A stretch of 64,000 nucleotides of DNA, from contig CAVVGK010000014.1 in NCBI GenBank assembly GCA_963747755.1, positions 372,001 through 436,000 on the forward strand, written 5' to 3'. Positions within the stretch are counted from its first letter, which is position 1; every line of letters starts with the position of its first letter. The position numbers and the translations under genes were made by a program. The notes beneath the pieces were generated by a model. It did not search any database and was not told the origin of the DNA. It saw only the letters and a program-made list of their open reading frames with translations. Source of the stretch: DATFVA01 sp963747755 (GTDB lineage Bacteria > Bacteroidota > Ignavibacteria > Ignavibacteriales > Ignavibacteriaceae). Below, piece after piece: positions 36,981 through 45,904 of the stretch.

Positions 36981-38015
36981 TTAAGATAATCTTTCTTTTA
37001 ATGTATGGATGTTATCTATCTCAGAAGGATCGAATCCTCTGAGTACAGCAGTGTAATAAGTTATCCAATCGAATAAATAAATCAAATCCATTAATCGTAC
37101 CTTGAAATCATCCTCCTCGCTCTCAATATTCATATATTCCAGCCCCTTTTTCACCGCCAGTTCAGTGGTTATCATGAATCTTTTTTTAACCTGGGGATGA
37201 TATGATTCGTCAAGGATATTTATGAGTTTGGCATTGAACTGATTTGGATTGAAGCTTTCCCAGCCGATTATTTCATTATGATTAAGTTCCGGAATAGTAT
37301 GATGAAAAGCGTGCAGCTTCGAATTTTCATTCAACTGGCATTTAAACCTGTATCCTGCGGCTGATGTCAGGTCGGCTGCAGAATAAATGACAGGGATATA
37401 GCCAACCAGCTGCTCCGCAACATTCCATGCAATATTGTTTTCGGCTGAATACTCTTTCCCCTTCTCCTTCCAGAGATTTCTTATTTTTTCAACAACTTCA
37501 TCCTGCTGAGGAACTAATCCCAGCCGGACAAATATCCTCAACAGTGAAAAGAAGCTGGAGCCAAGGGCATACCTTGGCTGGAAGCCTGGTTTCATTTTAA
37601 CCAGCGGAATTTTCGTCTTTTCTGCAATCTGTTCAACTTTTCCACCAGTAGTTATGCAAATCATTTGACAATTCTTTTTTATACCTTCCTCCAGCACAGA
37701 AATGGTTTCTTCTGTATTACCTGAATATGATGATATCAAAACAAGTGTATTTTTATCTGCGAATAGGGGTAGAGTATAATTTCGGTTTACGAAATACGGC
37801 AGGCTCAATTCGTCTTTTAAAAAATTCCCGATAAGATCTCCGCTGATTGCAGAGCCTCCGAGACCGGATACTATTATGTTCCGGAACTTTTTATCTTTCA
37901 GCGTCCCGATATCAAATTCGTTATTCCAGGCAGAATCTACCTGCATAAATGTTTCCACCAGAACTTTAAACTGGTTCTGAGAATCGTATTTTTCTGTATA
38001 CTCTGTTAACGTCAT
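36981..38015 (-). CDS. Bifunctional phosphoglucose/phosphomannose isomerase
   Basis: A 344-residue SIS-fold isomerase interconverting glucose-6-P or mannose-6-P with fructose-6-P. It has the double SIS pattern of the family: VSGLGGSAISGDLIGNF near residue 51 and LISSYSGNTEETISVLEEG near 90, with a catalytic region around HHTIPELNHNEIIGWES near 240. Its length (about 340) is characteristic of the bifunctional family, not of classical PGI (about 550). It lies eight bases after ptsI, so phosphotransfer and sugar-phosphate conversion genes are together. Confidence 0.88.
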   Translation of the reverse strand: MTLTEYTEKYDSQNQFKVLVETFMQVDSAWNNEFDIGTLKDKKFRNIIVSGLGGSAISGDLIGNFLKDELSLPYFVNRNYTLPLFADKNTLVLISSYSGNTEETISVLEEGIKKNCQMICITTGGKVEQIAEKTKIPLVKMKPGFQPRYALGSSFFSLLRIFVRLGLVPQQDEVVEKIRNLWKEKGKEYSAENNIAWNVAEQLVGYIPVIYSAADLTSAAGYRFKCQLNENSKLHAFHHTIPELNHNEIIGWESFNPNQFNAKLINILDESYHPQVKKRFMITTELAVKKGLEYMNIESEEDDFKVRLMDLIYLFDWITYYTAVLRGFDPSEIDNIHTLKERLS

Positions 38016-38023
38016 TTATTTCC

Positions 38024-39790
38024 TTAGATAATATTCCTTGTGCGGGTGATTTGATTTTCTTTGAAGAATTTCTCTATCCTGGCTAGTACATCTTCCTGGG
38101 TTACATATGTCAGGCAGTCCTCTGCAAGCTTTTCAAGGTTCTCCATTGAACAGCTGCGGATAATCCTCTTCGCATAGGCTATCGTTGAAGGCGACATACT
38201 TAATGATTCCAGTCCGAGTCCTACCAGCAAGGGAATGGCAAGGGTATCGGCAGCCATCTCGCCGCAGAGACTCACTCTCTTATGCGACTTCTTGGCTTCA
38301 TGTACGATATGATGAATTGTTCTCACAACGGCGGGACTAAATTCCTGGAACAAGTCGGCTACAAGATCATTCCCCCGGTCAACCGCCATAAGATACTGTA
38401 TAAGATCATTAGTTCCGATGCTCAGAAAATCTACTTCAGCCGCAAACTCCTTTGCCATAAGTGCAGCAGTAGGGACTTCAACCATTATACCTATCTGCAT
38501 ATCTTTATCGTATGAAACTTTATCTTTTTTCAGTTCCTCTCTGCATTCATTAATCAGTTCTTTCGCCCTTCGGATTTCCTTAATGGTCGAAACCATCGGA
38601 AGCATAACCTGGATATTTTTGTTTACGCTCGCCCTCAGAATAGCTTTTATCTGTGTTCGGAAGATTCCCTGGTTCTCCAGAAGTAATCGAATACCTCTTA
38701 ATCCCAGGAATGGATTGGGTTCTTTGTAATCGAGAAGCTTGAATTTGTCGCCGCCTATATCAAATACTCTTATCGTAAAAGTTTCGGGGTATATCCGGCT
38801 TGAGAGATTGGTATAAATCCTGGTCTGTTCATCTTCGGAAGGGAATTCGCCAAGTTCTTCAAGGATCTGTTCAGTTCTGTAGAGCCCTATTCCTTCAGCT
38901 CCGCTTGTAACTACAAGATCAATCTCACCCGATACATCAACATTTGCCTGGAGGGTTATCTTCTTTCCGTCAGTTGTCACAGCTGGCTTATCTTTAAGCT
39001 CCTCAAGTTCTTTTTGCAGCTGCTTCAGTTTTTCAAGTTTCTGATTAAAAAACTCAACCTGTTCTTCGTTGGGGTTTATAATTATATAACCATGAAATCC
39101 ATCAACAATTATATCCTCATCATCACGAATATGGAGAGTTGCATTATGAGTACCTACAACTGCCGGTATATTTAACGATCTTGAAACGATGGCCGCATGA
39201 GATGTCAATCCTCCGTGGTCGGTTATGAATCCCTGTACGTTGCTCCTGCTTAATAAAATGGTATCTGCCGGGGTCAGCGAGTCGCTTACAACTACAACGT
39301 CATGTTTTATCCTCGACTGCCATCTCTTTTTCTGCAGGTTCCTGACTATCCTGTTTTTAATATCCTCAATGTCGTGTGCCCGTTCCTTCATATAGGTTTC
39401 GTGGGAGATCATCATAAGATCCTGATACTTCGATATCTCATCGTCAACTATATATTCAGGCTGTCTTCTTTCATCCTCAATTCTTTTCTGAATGTTTTCT
39501 ATAAGTACCGGGTCATCCAGAATCATTATCTGTGCTTCGAAGATTGCAGCTCTTTCATCACCCATTTTTTCACGTGCAATACCGAGTATTTTGTTCAGCT
39601 CTTTTCTTGATTTACTGAGCGCCTCTTCCAGGTTTCTTTTTGCTTCTTCGATATCAGTAATCTCCCCTCTGTTAACATCTATCTTCTCTTTCATAAAAAG
39701 AAAGGCTTTGCCGATAACGATTCCCGGAGCGGCGGCTATTCCTGAAATCTTGTTTTCCGCTTCAATAAATATTTGTCTGAATGATTTCAA
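38024..39790 (-). CDS. ptsI: PTS enzyme I (phosphoenolpyruvate-protein phosphotransferase)
   Basis: A 588-residue enzyme I. The phosphohistidine is His198 in HGGLTSHAAIVSRS; the PEP-binding barrel shows GLRGIRLLLE near residue 365, MLPMVSTIKEIRRAK near 400, SIGTNDLIQYLMAVDR near 455 and LCGEMA near 505. It takes phosphate from PEP and gives it to HPr. The start is TTG in a TTGA overlap with the ptsH stop. No enzyme II is in the window, so the phosphate acceptor beyond HPr is unknown; it may be regulatory. Confidence 0.95.
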   Translation of the reverse strand: MKSFRQIFIEAENKISGIAAAPGIVIGKAFLFMKEKIDVNRGEITDIEEAKRNLEEALSKSRKELNKILGIAREKMGDERAAIFEAQIMILDDPVLIENIQKRIEDERRQPEYIVDDEISKYQDLMMISHETYMKERAHDIEDIKNRIVRNLQKKRWQSRIKHDVVVVSDSLTPADTILLSRSNVQGFITDHGGLTSHAAIVSRSLNIPAVVGTHNATLHIRDDEDIIVDGFHGYIIINPNEEQVEFFNQKLEKLKQLQKELEELKDKPAVTTDGKKITLQANVDVSGEIDLVVTSGAEGIGLYRTEQILEELGEFPSEDEQTRIYTNLSSRIYPETFTIRVFDIGGDKFKLLDYKEPNPFLGLRGIRLLLENQGIFRTQIKAILRASVNKNIQVMLPMVSTIKEIRRAKELINECREELKKDKVSYDKDMQIGIMVEVPTAALMAKEFAAEVDFLSIGTNDLIQYLMAVDRGNDLVADLFQEFSPAVVRTIHHIVHEAKKSHKRVSLCGEMAADTLAIPLLVGLGLESLSMSPSTIAYAKRIIRSCSMENLEKLAEDCLTYVTQEDVLARIEKFFKENQITRTRNII

Positions 39791-40053
39791 AGTTCGTCAA
39801 ATCCTCTGTTAAAATAATCTACTATTTCCTTCGCAGCCTGTTCCTCATCCTCTCCATCGAAGGAAAGTGTGACATCCGAACCCATTTCCGCAGCAAGAGT
39901 CATCACACCGATAATACTCTTTCCGTTAATGTTCAGTCCGTTTTTTGAAATGTAAAATTCACATTTATATTTCGAAGCCATTTTAACTATTGTAGCTGCA
40001 GGCCGGGTATGCATTCCTGCCTTATTTATAATTTTTACTGTTTTTTCGATCAT
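39787..40053 (-). CDS. ptsH: Phosphocarrier protein HPr
   Basis: An 88-residue HPr. Counted from the ATG at 40053 (a GTG lies one codon upstream), the catalytic histidine is His15 in AGMHTRPA and the regulatory serine is Ser46 in NGKSIIGVM, exactly the standard positions. Ser46 suggests control by an HPr kinase, as in Firmicutes and some Proteobacteria; such a kinase is not in this window. Overlaps the prenyl-synthase stop by one base. Confidence 0.95.
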   Translation of the reverse strand: MIEKTVKIINKAGMHTRPAATIVKMASKYKCEFYISKNGLNINGKSIIGVMTLAAEMGSDVTLSFDGEDEEQAAKEIVDYFNRGFDEL

Positions 40054-41048
40054 CACTTCATTCTTTTAATGAGAGTTTCAGCCAGCCATTTAAATATTTC
40101 ACGATCTTCGCTGTTTTTCAATACTTTCAAAGACCGTAAAGCCCTGCCGGTGTATTTTTTTATTTCCTCCCCTGCATCCTCAATAACCCCGAGCTTTTCA
40201 TAAAGCTTTTTATAACCAGGCACCTTTCCGGGTTTAACTCCTTTGGACCTGATGAGAGCTTTCAGCAGTTCCTTATCCCTCCCTTTTGCTTTTTCAAGAG
40301 CTTTAACCAAAAGATAAGTCTTTTTACCTTCAATTAGATCACCGCCTATTTTCTTTCCAAACTCAAGTTCGTCAGCGGTTAAATCGAGCAGATCATCCTG
40401 CACCTGGAAGGCAATTCCGATATTTCTTCCGAAATGCGATAAAGCTTTGATAACTTCGGGTGAACCATTTCCCAGCCGGGCCCCCAGTGAACAGCACATC
40501 TCCAGCATTGCCGCGGTTTTCTTCCGGATCATTCCTACGTATTCATTAAGCTCAAGGGTCTGACGTGTTTCGTATTCCTTGTCAAGACTCTGCCCCTCGC
40601 AAACTTCCACAAGACCTCTGGTAAAGTCAGCAAATATTTCTTTTGAATTCCCGTTACAATCCCTGAGAAGGTTTTCATAAGCAACTGCAAGAAGACTGTC
40701 GCCGGCAAGTATCGCGGTATGATTATCATACTTCACGTGCAGTGTCAGTCTGCCCCTTCTTTTCTCTGCATTATCCATTATATCATCATGCACCAGCGTA
40801 AAATTGTGAAGCAGCTCTACAGCTGCACCGGTATAATAAGCATCTGAATATTGACCTCCGGCAGCTTTCGCTGACAATAAAACCAGCATGGGTCTGAGGC
40901 GTTTTCCTCCGCTCTCAACAATGTAATAGGCAGGTGAGTAAAGATTCTCCGGTTTTCTGCGGGATAAAGAGCGGCTTAGTATCTTTTCAACCTGCTTTTG
41001 TTCTCTCTCAAAGATTGTCTTAATTCTTTCATTTAGAATTTTACTCAA
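40053..41048 (-). CDS. Polyprenyl (farnesyl/geranylgeranyl-type) diphosphate synthase
   Basis: A 331-residue isoprenyl diphosphate synthase. First aspartate motif VHDDIMDNAEKRRG near residue 88, lysine/arginine region GGKRLRPML near 46, second aspartate motif QVQDDLLDL near 215. The residues before the first aspartate motif, which control chain length, are LLHNFTL, without bulky pairs that clearly fix a product. The TTG start at 41048 overlaps the fni stop (TTGA), which fits a two-gene isoprenoid unit. Confidence 0.9.
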   Translation of the reverse strand: MSKILNERIKTIFEREQKQVEKILSRSLSRRKPENLYSPAYYIVESGGKRLRPMLVLLSAKAAGGQYSDAYYTGAAVELLHNFTLVHDDIMDNAEKRRGRLTLHVKYDNHTAILAGDSLLAVAYENLLRDCNGNSKEIFADFTRGLVEVCEGQSLDKEYETRQTLELNEYVGMIRKKTAAMLEMCCSLGARLGNGSPEVIKALSHFGRNIGIAFQVQDDLLDLTADELEFGKKIGGDLIEGKKTYLLVKALEKAKGRDKELLKALIRSKGVKPGKVPGYKKLYEKLGVIEDAGEEIKKYTGRALRSLKVLKNSEDREIFKWLAETLIKRMK

Positions 41049-42091
41049 TGAAGGCTTCCCCTCTCAATAAGTTTACTTTTCCTTAATTCTTTAAGGGATG
41101 ATGAACCCGTTAGATACATTATTCTTCTTATGTAATCGAACCAACTTGTCACCAGGTTTTCAACCCCTTCGCTGTCTTCTTTGTCTAATGTCTGCAGAAT
41201 TATTCTCGCAGAAGCTATTATGTCTGCACCAAGAGCAAGCGCTTTGGCTGCATCTACGGCTGTATTTATTCCACCTGAGCCGATAAGTGTAAAATCGTAT
41301 TTCTTTTTGAGTTTTGATATAGTTCGTATGCAGTACGAGGTTGGCAATCCCCAGTCCCAGAATTCCTTAAACTTACCATCCTTATTTCTTAGGATCTCTA
41401 CTCCCGCCCAGCTTGTTCCACCCGCTCCCGCAGAGTCTATCCCTTTAACTCCGCAGTCAAGCAGTTTCTTTGCAGCTTTGTCAGATATTCCTGCACCTAC
41501 TTCCTTAACAATAACCGGAACCTTCACCTGCTCAACCAGCTTCTCTAATTTATAAAGCAGTCCTTTGAAATCTGGTTCTCCTCCCTTCTGGATAAGTTCC
41601 TGCAAAGGATTAACATGCACCACCATCGCATCTGCTTCAACAAGATCAACCAGGTAATTTATAGGGTCTGAATTTTTCATTTTTACAAGTTGACCTGCCC
41701 CGATGTTTCCTAGAACAGGGATATCAGGAGCATTTTTTCTTATGATTTTATAGGTAGTATGATAATCCTTGTTCTCCAGAGCCTGGCGCTGACTCCCAAC
41801 ACCCAGCGGGATATTCAGGTTATTTGCAGCGACCGAGAGCCTTGCATTAATATTCTCGGCCTCGGAAGTTCCACCGGTCATACATGAAATCAGAAAAGGA
41901 TAAGCGATTTTCTTTTTAAGAAATACTGTATTAAAATTTATCTTTTGAAGGTCAACTTCTGTTATAGCGTAGTGTAGGAAATCGTAATTCTCAAACCCGT
42001 TCGTTTTATTAATAAATGCGACCTTGTCTGTCAGCGACAGTTCTAAATGTTCCTTTTTCCTTTTGGAGGTTGAATCCGGATTATGATTCAT
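41045..42091 (-). CDS. fni: Type 2 isopentenyl-diphosphate delta-isomerase (FMN-dependent)
   Basis: A 348-residue TIM-barrel flavoenzyme interconverting IPP and DMAPP. Family hallmarks: SRKxEHLELSLxDKV-like opening (KRKKEHLELSLTDKV), CMTGGTSEAENINARL near residue 70, VGSQRQAL near 98, VNPLQELIQKGGEPDF near 160, and the FMN-binding GSGGINTAVDAAKALALGAD near 270. First gene of the long minus-strand run; about 250 bases separate it from the divergent YciF-like gene. Confidence 0.93.
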   Translation of the reverse strand: MNHNPDSTSKRKKEHLELSLTDKVAFINKTNGFENYDFLHYAITEVDLQKINFNTVFLKKKIAYPFLISCMTGGTSEAENINARLSVAANNLNIPLGVGSQRQALENKDYHTTYKIIRKNAPDIPVLGNIGAGQLVKMKNSDPINYLVDLVEADAMVVHVNPLQELIQKGGEPDFKGLLYKLEKLVEQVKVPVIVKEVGAGISDKAAKKLLDCGVKGIDSAGAGGTSWAGVEILRNKDGKFKEFWDWGLPTSYCIRTISKLKKKYDFTLIGSGGINTAVDAAKALALGADIIASARIILQTLDKEDSEGVENLVTSWFDYIRRIMYLTGSSSLKELRKSKLIERGSLH

Positions 42092-42288
42092 CAGTAAATA
42101 TTTTATTCTTTATTTATTAAGTGAAGCAAAATATCAAAATTTTGAGAAAAATACCTGTTATTAAAATTTATGGGGCTACCGGCGGGTGCATAAATAAGAA
42201 TATCAATCTCTAAAATTTTCTCCGCTGAAATATGTCACAACAGCCTTAATAAGTGAATTTTTTCATAATGTCTTAACCTCTGGTGTAT

Positions 42289-42296
42289 TATTTTTG
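42289..42296 (+). promoter_or_regulatory. Candidate TAnnTTTG promoter box for the YciF-like gene
   Basis: TATTTTTG matches the Bacteroidota -7 consensus and lies 45 bases before the ATG at 42341. The longer string TTATTTTTGTT is identical to one upstream of glmM. No clear -33 element was found. Confidence 0.35.
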
Positions 42297-42340
42297 TTCA
42301 GGTTTAGTTAAGATAAAATATATAATGAAAGGAGACACGT

Positions 42341-42832
42341 ATGGCCGAGAAAACATTAAGAAACCTGTTCGTAGATGAGCTCAAGGATATTTATGATGCT
42401 GAAAATCAGCTCGTAAAGGCTTTGCCTAAGATGGCTGAGCATGCTCATTCTGATGATCTGAAAAAAGCATTTAAGGATCATCTTGAACAGACAAAGAATC
42501 ACGTTAAGAGAGTTGAAGAGATCTTCAGCCAGATAGATGAGAAAAAGGAAAGCAAAACTTGTGCAGCGATGAAAGGACTAGTACACGAAGGTGAAGAGAT
42601 AATGAAACAATTCTCAAAATCCTCTGCCCTCGACGCTGCATTGATTTCTGCGGCACAGAAGGTAGAGCATTATGAGATAGCTTCATACGGCTCCTTAAGA
42701 GCTTATGCTGAACAGCTGAAGATTGACGGCGTAGCAGATAAACTGCAGTCGACTTTAAATGAAGAAGGTGAAGCAAATTCATTGCTTACCAGACTTGCAA
42801 CCAAAGGAATCAACCAGGCAGCAAGAGCTTAG
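42341..42832 (+). CDS. YciE/YciF ferroxidase family protein (DUF892)
   Basis: A 163-residue four-helix ferritin-like protein. Family opening LRNLFVDELKDIYDAENQLVKALPKMAE, with metal-ligand candidates Glu13-region ELKDIYDAE, HLEQTKNH near residue 47, and AAQKVEHYEIASYGSL near 105. DUF892 proteins are stress-induced in many bacteria; their exact job is unsettled. AAAGGAG lies before the ATG. It stands alone and is followed by a bidirectional terminator. Confidence 0.88.
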   Translation: MAEKTLRNLFVDELKDIYDAENQLVKALPKMAEHAHSDDLKKAFKDHLEQTKNHVKRVEEIFSQIDEKKESKTCAAMKGLVHEGEEIMKQFSKSSALDAALISAAQKVEHYEIASYGSLRAYAEQLKIDGVADKLQSTLNEEGEANSLLTRLATKGINQAARA

Positions 42833-42853
42833 TAAGGATAAAATCCACCAATT

Positions 42854-42882
42854 AAACCCTGCCGGGAGGCAGGGTTTTTTAT
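42854..42882 (+). terminator. Terminator between convergent YciF-like and pabC genes
   Basis: AAACCCTGCC and GGCAGGGTTT form a ten-base stem with a GGGA loop, followed by T-rich sequence; the complement also carries As that become Ts. The pabC stop overlaps its right edge, so it may serve both genes. Confidence 0.85.
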
Positions 42883-43475
42883 TTGATAGCAGAAATATCA
42901 TTCATAACCTGTTTCTCAAATTCCAGCATAGCATTTATAAGTCTGAAATGTGAAAAATCTTTCAAATCCATCCTTCTGATTTTCCCGGTAGTAATTTTTC
43001 CACCACTAAGTAGTCTCTCCCGTGCAGTGCCTTTTAGAAGAGGATCGGCAGGGGTAATCCATCTTTTTCCGTCATAGAAAACTATATTGGCTATTGATGA
43101 GTCTGTGATGAAATCGTTCTTAACGATCAGGATATCGTCACATTCCCCTTTCATCCTCAATAAATTATTGATCGATGTCCTGTCGGTAAATTTGTAAGAA
43201 TATTCAATGTAGTTATCTTCAACCAGCTTAAGGGAATGGACCTGGAGCGGAATATATTTATGGAATTCTGCAGCAACCGAATCAGCGCTGTAAAGAAACC
43301 GGCATTTAACCAACCCTTCTTTATGTTCAGCCGGGACATTTAGTTTATCTTTAAGGATGATCTCCGGACTCTTTCCAAACAGAGTTCTGAAGGATCTATC
43401 ATACCTTTCCTGGTGCCATTTCAGATTTTGCGGCACACCTTTCACAATTCTGATTGTTTCAACCAGCGGGTACAT
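42879..43475 (-). CDS. pabC: Class IV aminotransferase, probable aminodeoxychorismate lyase
   Basis: A 198-residue PLP fold-type IV enzyme that releases pyruvate from aminodeoxychorismate to give p-aminobenzoate. The PLP lysine is in SYKFTDR near residue 95, and the typical ITDSSIANIVFYDGKRWITP segment is near 122. It is shorter than E. coli PabC (269 residues), having a compact N-terminal domain. It overlaps pabB by 17 bases, which supports the pab assignment over branched-chain or D-amino-acid transaminase. Confidence 0.85.
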   Translation of the reverse strand: MYPLVETIRIVKGVPQNLKWHQERYDRSFRTLFGKSPEIILKDKLNVPAEHKEGLVKCRFLYSADSVAAEFHKYIPLQVHSLKLVEDNYIEYSYKFTDRTSINNLLRMKGECDDILIVKNDFITDSSIANIVFYDGKRWITPADPLLKGTARERLLSGGKITTGKIRRMDLKDFSHFRLINAMLEFEKQVMNDISAIK

Positions 43476-44430
43476 AAACTTTATTTATCATTTCCTGGTA
43501 CTCTGTTTCCGGATCGCTGAGGGCAGTGATTCCACCTCCGCTCCTGAACTGTAATCCTTTTGTTGTATTTTCAATATACCGGATGATAACAGCACTCTCA
43601 AGGTTTTCTCCATCAAATATTCCAAATATTCCTGTAAACCATCCCCTGTCCTGCTGCTCTGCGCTCCTGATAACCTCTGCGGTTTTTTGTTTGGGTGCTC
43701 CGCTAACCGAACCTGCAGGAAGCATCTTAACCAGTATCGAGCCGAGACCCTGTTTCCAGTCCTGCTTCAACGTTCCTCTGATTTCAGAGCTCACCTGAAG
43801 CAGATCCTTCTGGTTTGTATGAATTTTATCAATATACCTGAACTTTGTAACGGTAACATCAAAAGCCGAAAGAGAAATATCATTCCTGATCAGATCAACT
43901 ATGGTATTATGCTCAAATATTTCCTTCTCACTATTTAATAGAATTTCCTCAGCATTCGGTATGGAAGCATCAATCGTTCCTTTCATCGGGTATGAGAATA
44001 TTTCACCATCAATAATTTTTATGAAGCATTCGGGAGAAAATACAAGGAACTCATCCTTAAAAAGAAGCTTATAGGGAGCTCTCGCTGTATAAAATATTTC
44101 CTTTAGAGAGAGATTCGTTTCAATGGATGTAGGAAATGTCAGATTAACAAGATAGGTATCTCCCCTTTCGAGATGATATCTGACTCTTTCAAAAGCCTTT
44201 AGATATATTTCTTTATTAATAGGGAATTTATTGAAGAAATTAAGTGCATTTTTATCTGATCCGTCATCAAAATTCTTATTCCCTTTTATATCGTAGATAA
44301 TTCCTTCCTGGGCTGTTCCATCAAGCTTGCATATGAATGGCTTCTTCAGTTCAAAATCAGCACTAAAGAAAAAGGGAATGCATTCACTGCTGTATGTGTT
44401 AATTCTTTCTATGAATTCCGAAAGGGTCAT
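43459..44430 (-). CDS. pabB: Aminodeoxychorismate synthase component I
   Basis: A 323-residue chorismate-binding enzyme. The key element is YPMKGT near residue 150: a lysine here distinguishes aminodeoxychorismate synthase from anthranilate synthase (which has Ala). Other features are EILLNSEKEIFEHNTIVDLIRND near 162, PAGSVSGAPKQKT near 235 and FRSGGGITALSDPETEYQE near 300. It is shorter than E. coli PabB because the N-terminal subdomain is reduced. Coupled to pabA by a one-base overlap (TAATG). Confidence 0.93.
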   Translation of the reverse strand: MTLSEFIERINTYSSECIPFFFSADFELKKPFICKLDGTAQEGIIYDIKGNKNFDDGSDKNALNFFNKFPINKEIYLKAFERVRYHLERGDTYLVNLTFPTSIETNLSLKEIFYTARAPYKLLFKDEFLVFSPECFIKIIDGEIFSYPMKGTIDASIPNAEEILLNSEKEIFEHNTIVDLIRNDISLSAFDVTVTKFRYIDKIHTNQKDLLQVSSEIRGTLKQDWKQGLGSILVKMLPAGSVSGAPKQKTAEVIRSAEQQDRGWFTGIFGIFDGENLESAVIIRYIENTTKGLQFRSGGGITALSDPETEYQEMINKVYVPAG

Positions 44431-45005
44431 TAAACACCACCCGGAAAAAGGAAATTTGTCATCATATCCTTACCGTACTCAGTTATAATCGATTCAGGGT
44501 GGAACTGTACTCCGTAAAGCTGATATTTTTTATGACGGAACGACATAATATTATCATCTTCAGAAAGCGCCGTAATTTCAAGGTCATCCGGGAGACTATC
44601 TTTATCGATTATCCATGAATGATACAAACCGGCCTTAAACTTTTTAGGGACGTTGTTAAAAAGCAGGGATTCCTTGGTCAAGTTTATTTCTTTGGGCTGA
44701 CCATGTACAACTGAAGGAAGATGAGTCAGTTCTGCTCCAAAGTAACGGGCAATTGCCTCATGTCCCAGGCAAATTCCCAGCATCGGAATTTCCGAATGAT
44801 AGTATTTAAGGATACTCTGAAGTAGAGGAAATTCATCCGGAAGTCCCGGACCCGGGGAGATGATCAGCTTCTCGTATCCTTCAAGCTTATCTATTTTCAG
44901 CTGCTCATATGGAATGACATCCAGATTAACGCCGGGTATCTTTCTTACGAGCTCGACTATATTATACGTGAATGAATCATTGTTATCAATAAGTGCAGCT
45001 TTCAT
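44430..45005 (-). CDS. pabA: Aminodeoxychorismate/anthranilate synthase glutaminase component
   Basis: A 191-residue class I glutamine amidotransferase supplying ammonia to PabB. Motifs: DNNDSFTYNIVELV at the start, ISPGPGLPDE near residue 50, nucleophile in LGICLGHEAI (Cys near 79) and the His-Glu pair in FHPESI near 168. The usual GHQ after the nucleophile is GHE here. With PabB of the PMKGT type adjacent, folate rather than tryptophan synthesis is the likely main role, though amphibolic use is possible. Confidence 0.93.
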   Translation of the reverse strand: MKAALIDNNDSFTYNIVELVRKIPGVNLDVIPYEQLKIDKLEGYEKLIISPGPGLPDEFPLLQSILKYYHSEIPMLGICLGHEAIARYFGAELTHLPSVVHGQPKEINLTKESLLFNNVPKKFKAGLYHSWIIDKDSLPDDLEITALSEDDNIMSFRHKKYQLYGVQFHPESIITEYGKDMMTNFLFPGGV

Positions 45006-45017
45006 TGAATCGAGTAC

Positions 45018-45749
45018 TCATTCTTTTAGTTCTTGAATTTTTCTGTCTATAAAACGTGAATCTTCAGGCATCATTTCTTTCGCCTTCTGGTAATTTTCCA
45101 ATGCTTTCTCTTTATCGCCCTTCCCCTCGTAGGCTTCACCGAGTCCGTAATATGCCATTCCTGACTGGGGGTACACCTCAAGATTAAGTTTTGCAATTCC
45201 GAGCGCATCGTCATTCCGCTTCTCATCATTAAGCGTCTCAACCAGCACGACGAGAGTGCGCGGTGAAAAATCATAAGTAAAACTTCCATAGTATTGATCA
45301 TGAAGCTGATGATAAGTACTTATCGCCTGAGGAAGGCCTTTTTCTTTTATAGTGGTTAGAAGAACATCTTCAAGCATAAGGGGTTTCTTATTTCCGCGGT
45401 GGCAGGTTACGCATTTTACACTCATTACATCGCTGGTATACTTAGACAACTGTGAAAGATAATCCTTATTTATCCCCATAACCATCTTGAGCATTATTCT
45501 AGCCTCTTCCTTTTCATCTTTTTTATCTGAGGGGAAATCAAGTTTATCTGTCCCTTCCTGGTTAGCATGGCAGAACCCGCAGTTTACGCCGAGGGCACCA
45601 GAGAATGATCTCATTGTTTCAAGCAGTTTTTCCTTTGAAATTAACTTGGGCAGTACCTGCAGATTTGTAAATTTATCAGGAATCTGAGCATACGAAAAAA
45701 CGGATGATAGAAAGATGATTGATGCCAGGATAGTCAACTTCTTAAACAT
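45018..45749 (-). CDS. Diheme c-type cytochrome related to photosynthetic reaction-centre subunit C, with TPR tail
   Basis: A 243-residue periplasmic cytochrome. Signal peptide to about residue 21. Two heme sites, CGFCH at 57-61 and CVTCH at 113-117, with the RIMLKMVMGIN segment between them that in reaction-centre cytochromes holds the axial Met. The C-terminal third is TPR-like (GLGEAYEGKGDKEKALENYQ). Four-heme reaction-centre subunits are longer; this two-heme form is found in non-phototrophs and has no settled role. GGAGG precedes the ATG. It is 12 bases before pabA and may be co-transcribed by accident of position. Confidence 0.85.
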   Translation of the reverse strand: MFKKLTILASIIFLSSVFSYAQIPDKFTNLQVLPKLISKEKLLETMRSFSGALGVNCGFCHANQEGTDKLDFPSDKKDEKEEARIMLKMVMGINKDYLSQLSKYTSDVMSVKCVTCHRGNKKPLMLEDVLLTTIKEKGLPQAISTYHQLHDQYYGSFTYDFSPRTLVVLVETLNDEKRNDDALGIAKLNLEVYPQSGMAYYGLGEAYEGKGDKEKALENYQKAKEMMPEDSRFIDRKIQELKE

Positions 45750-45904
45750 ATAGATATGCCTCCGGATTTTTTATCTGAATTTTTAAAAGGGTTTATAATA
45801 AGTTATCCGAAAATATAATACAGTTCCACCCATTTTAAAAGTAAACCATGACGTTGTGCAAAAAGGTTCGTTCTGTTTATTTCAAGTTACCCAAAAAGCA
45901 TCTG

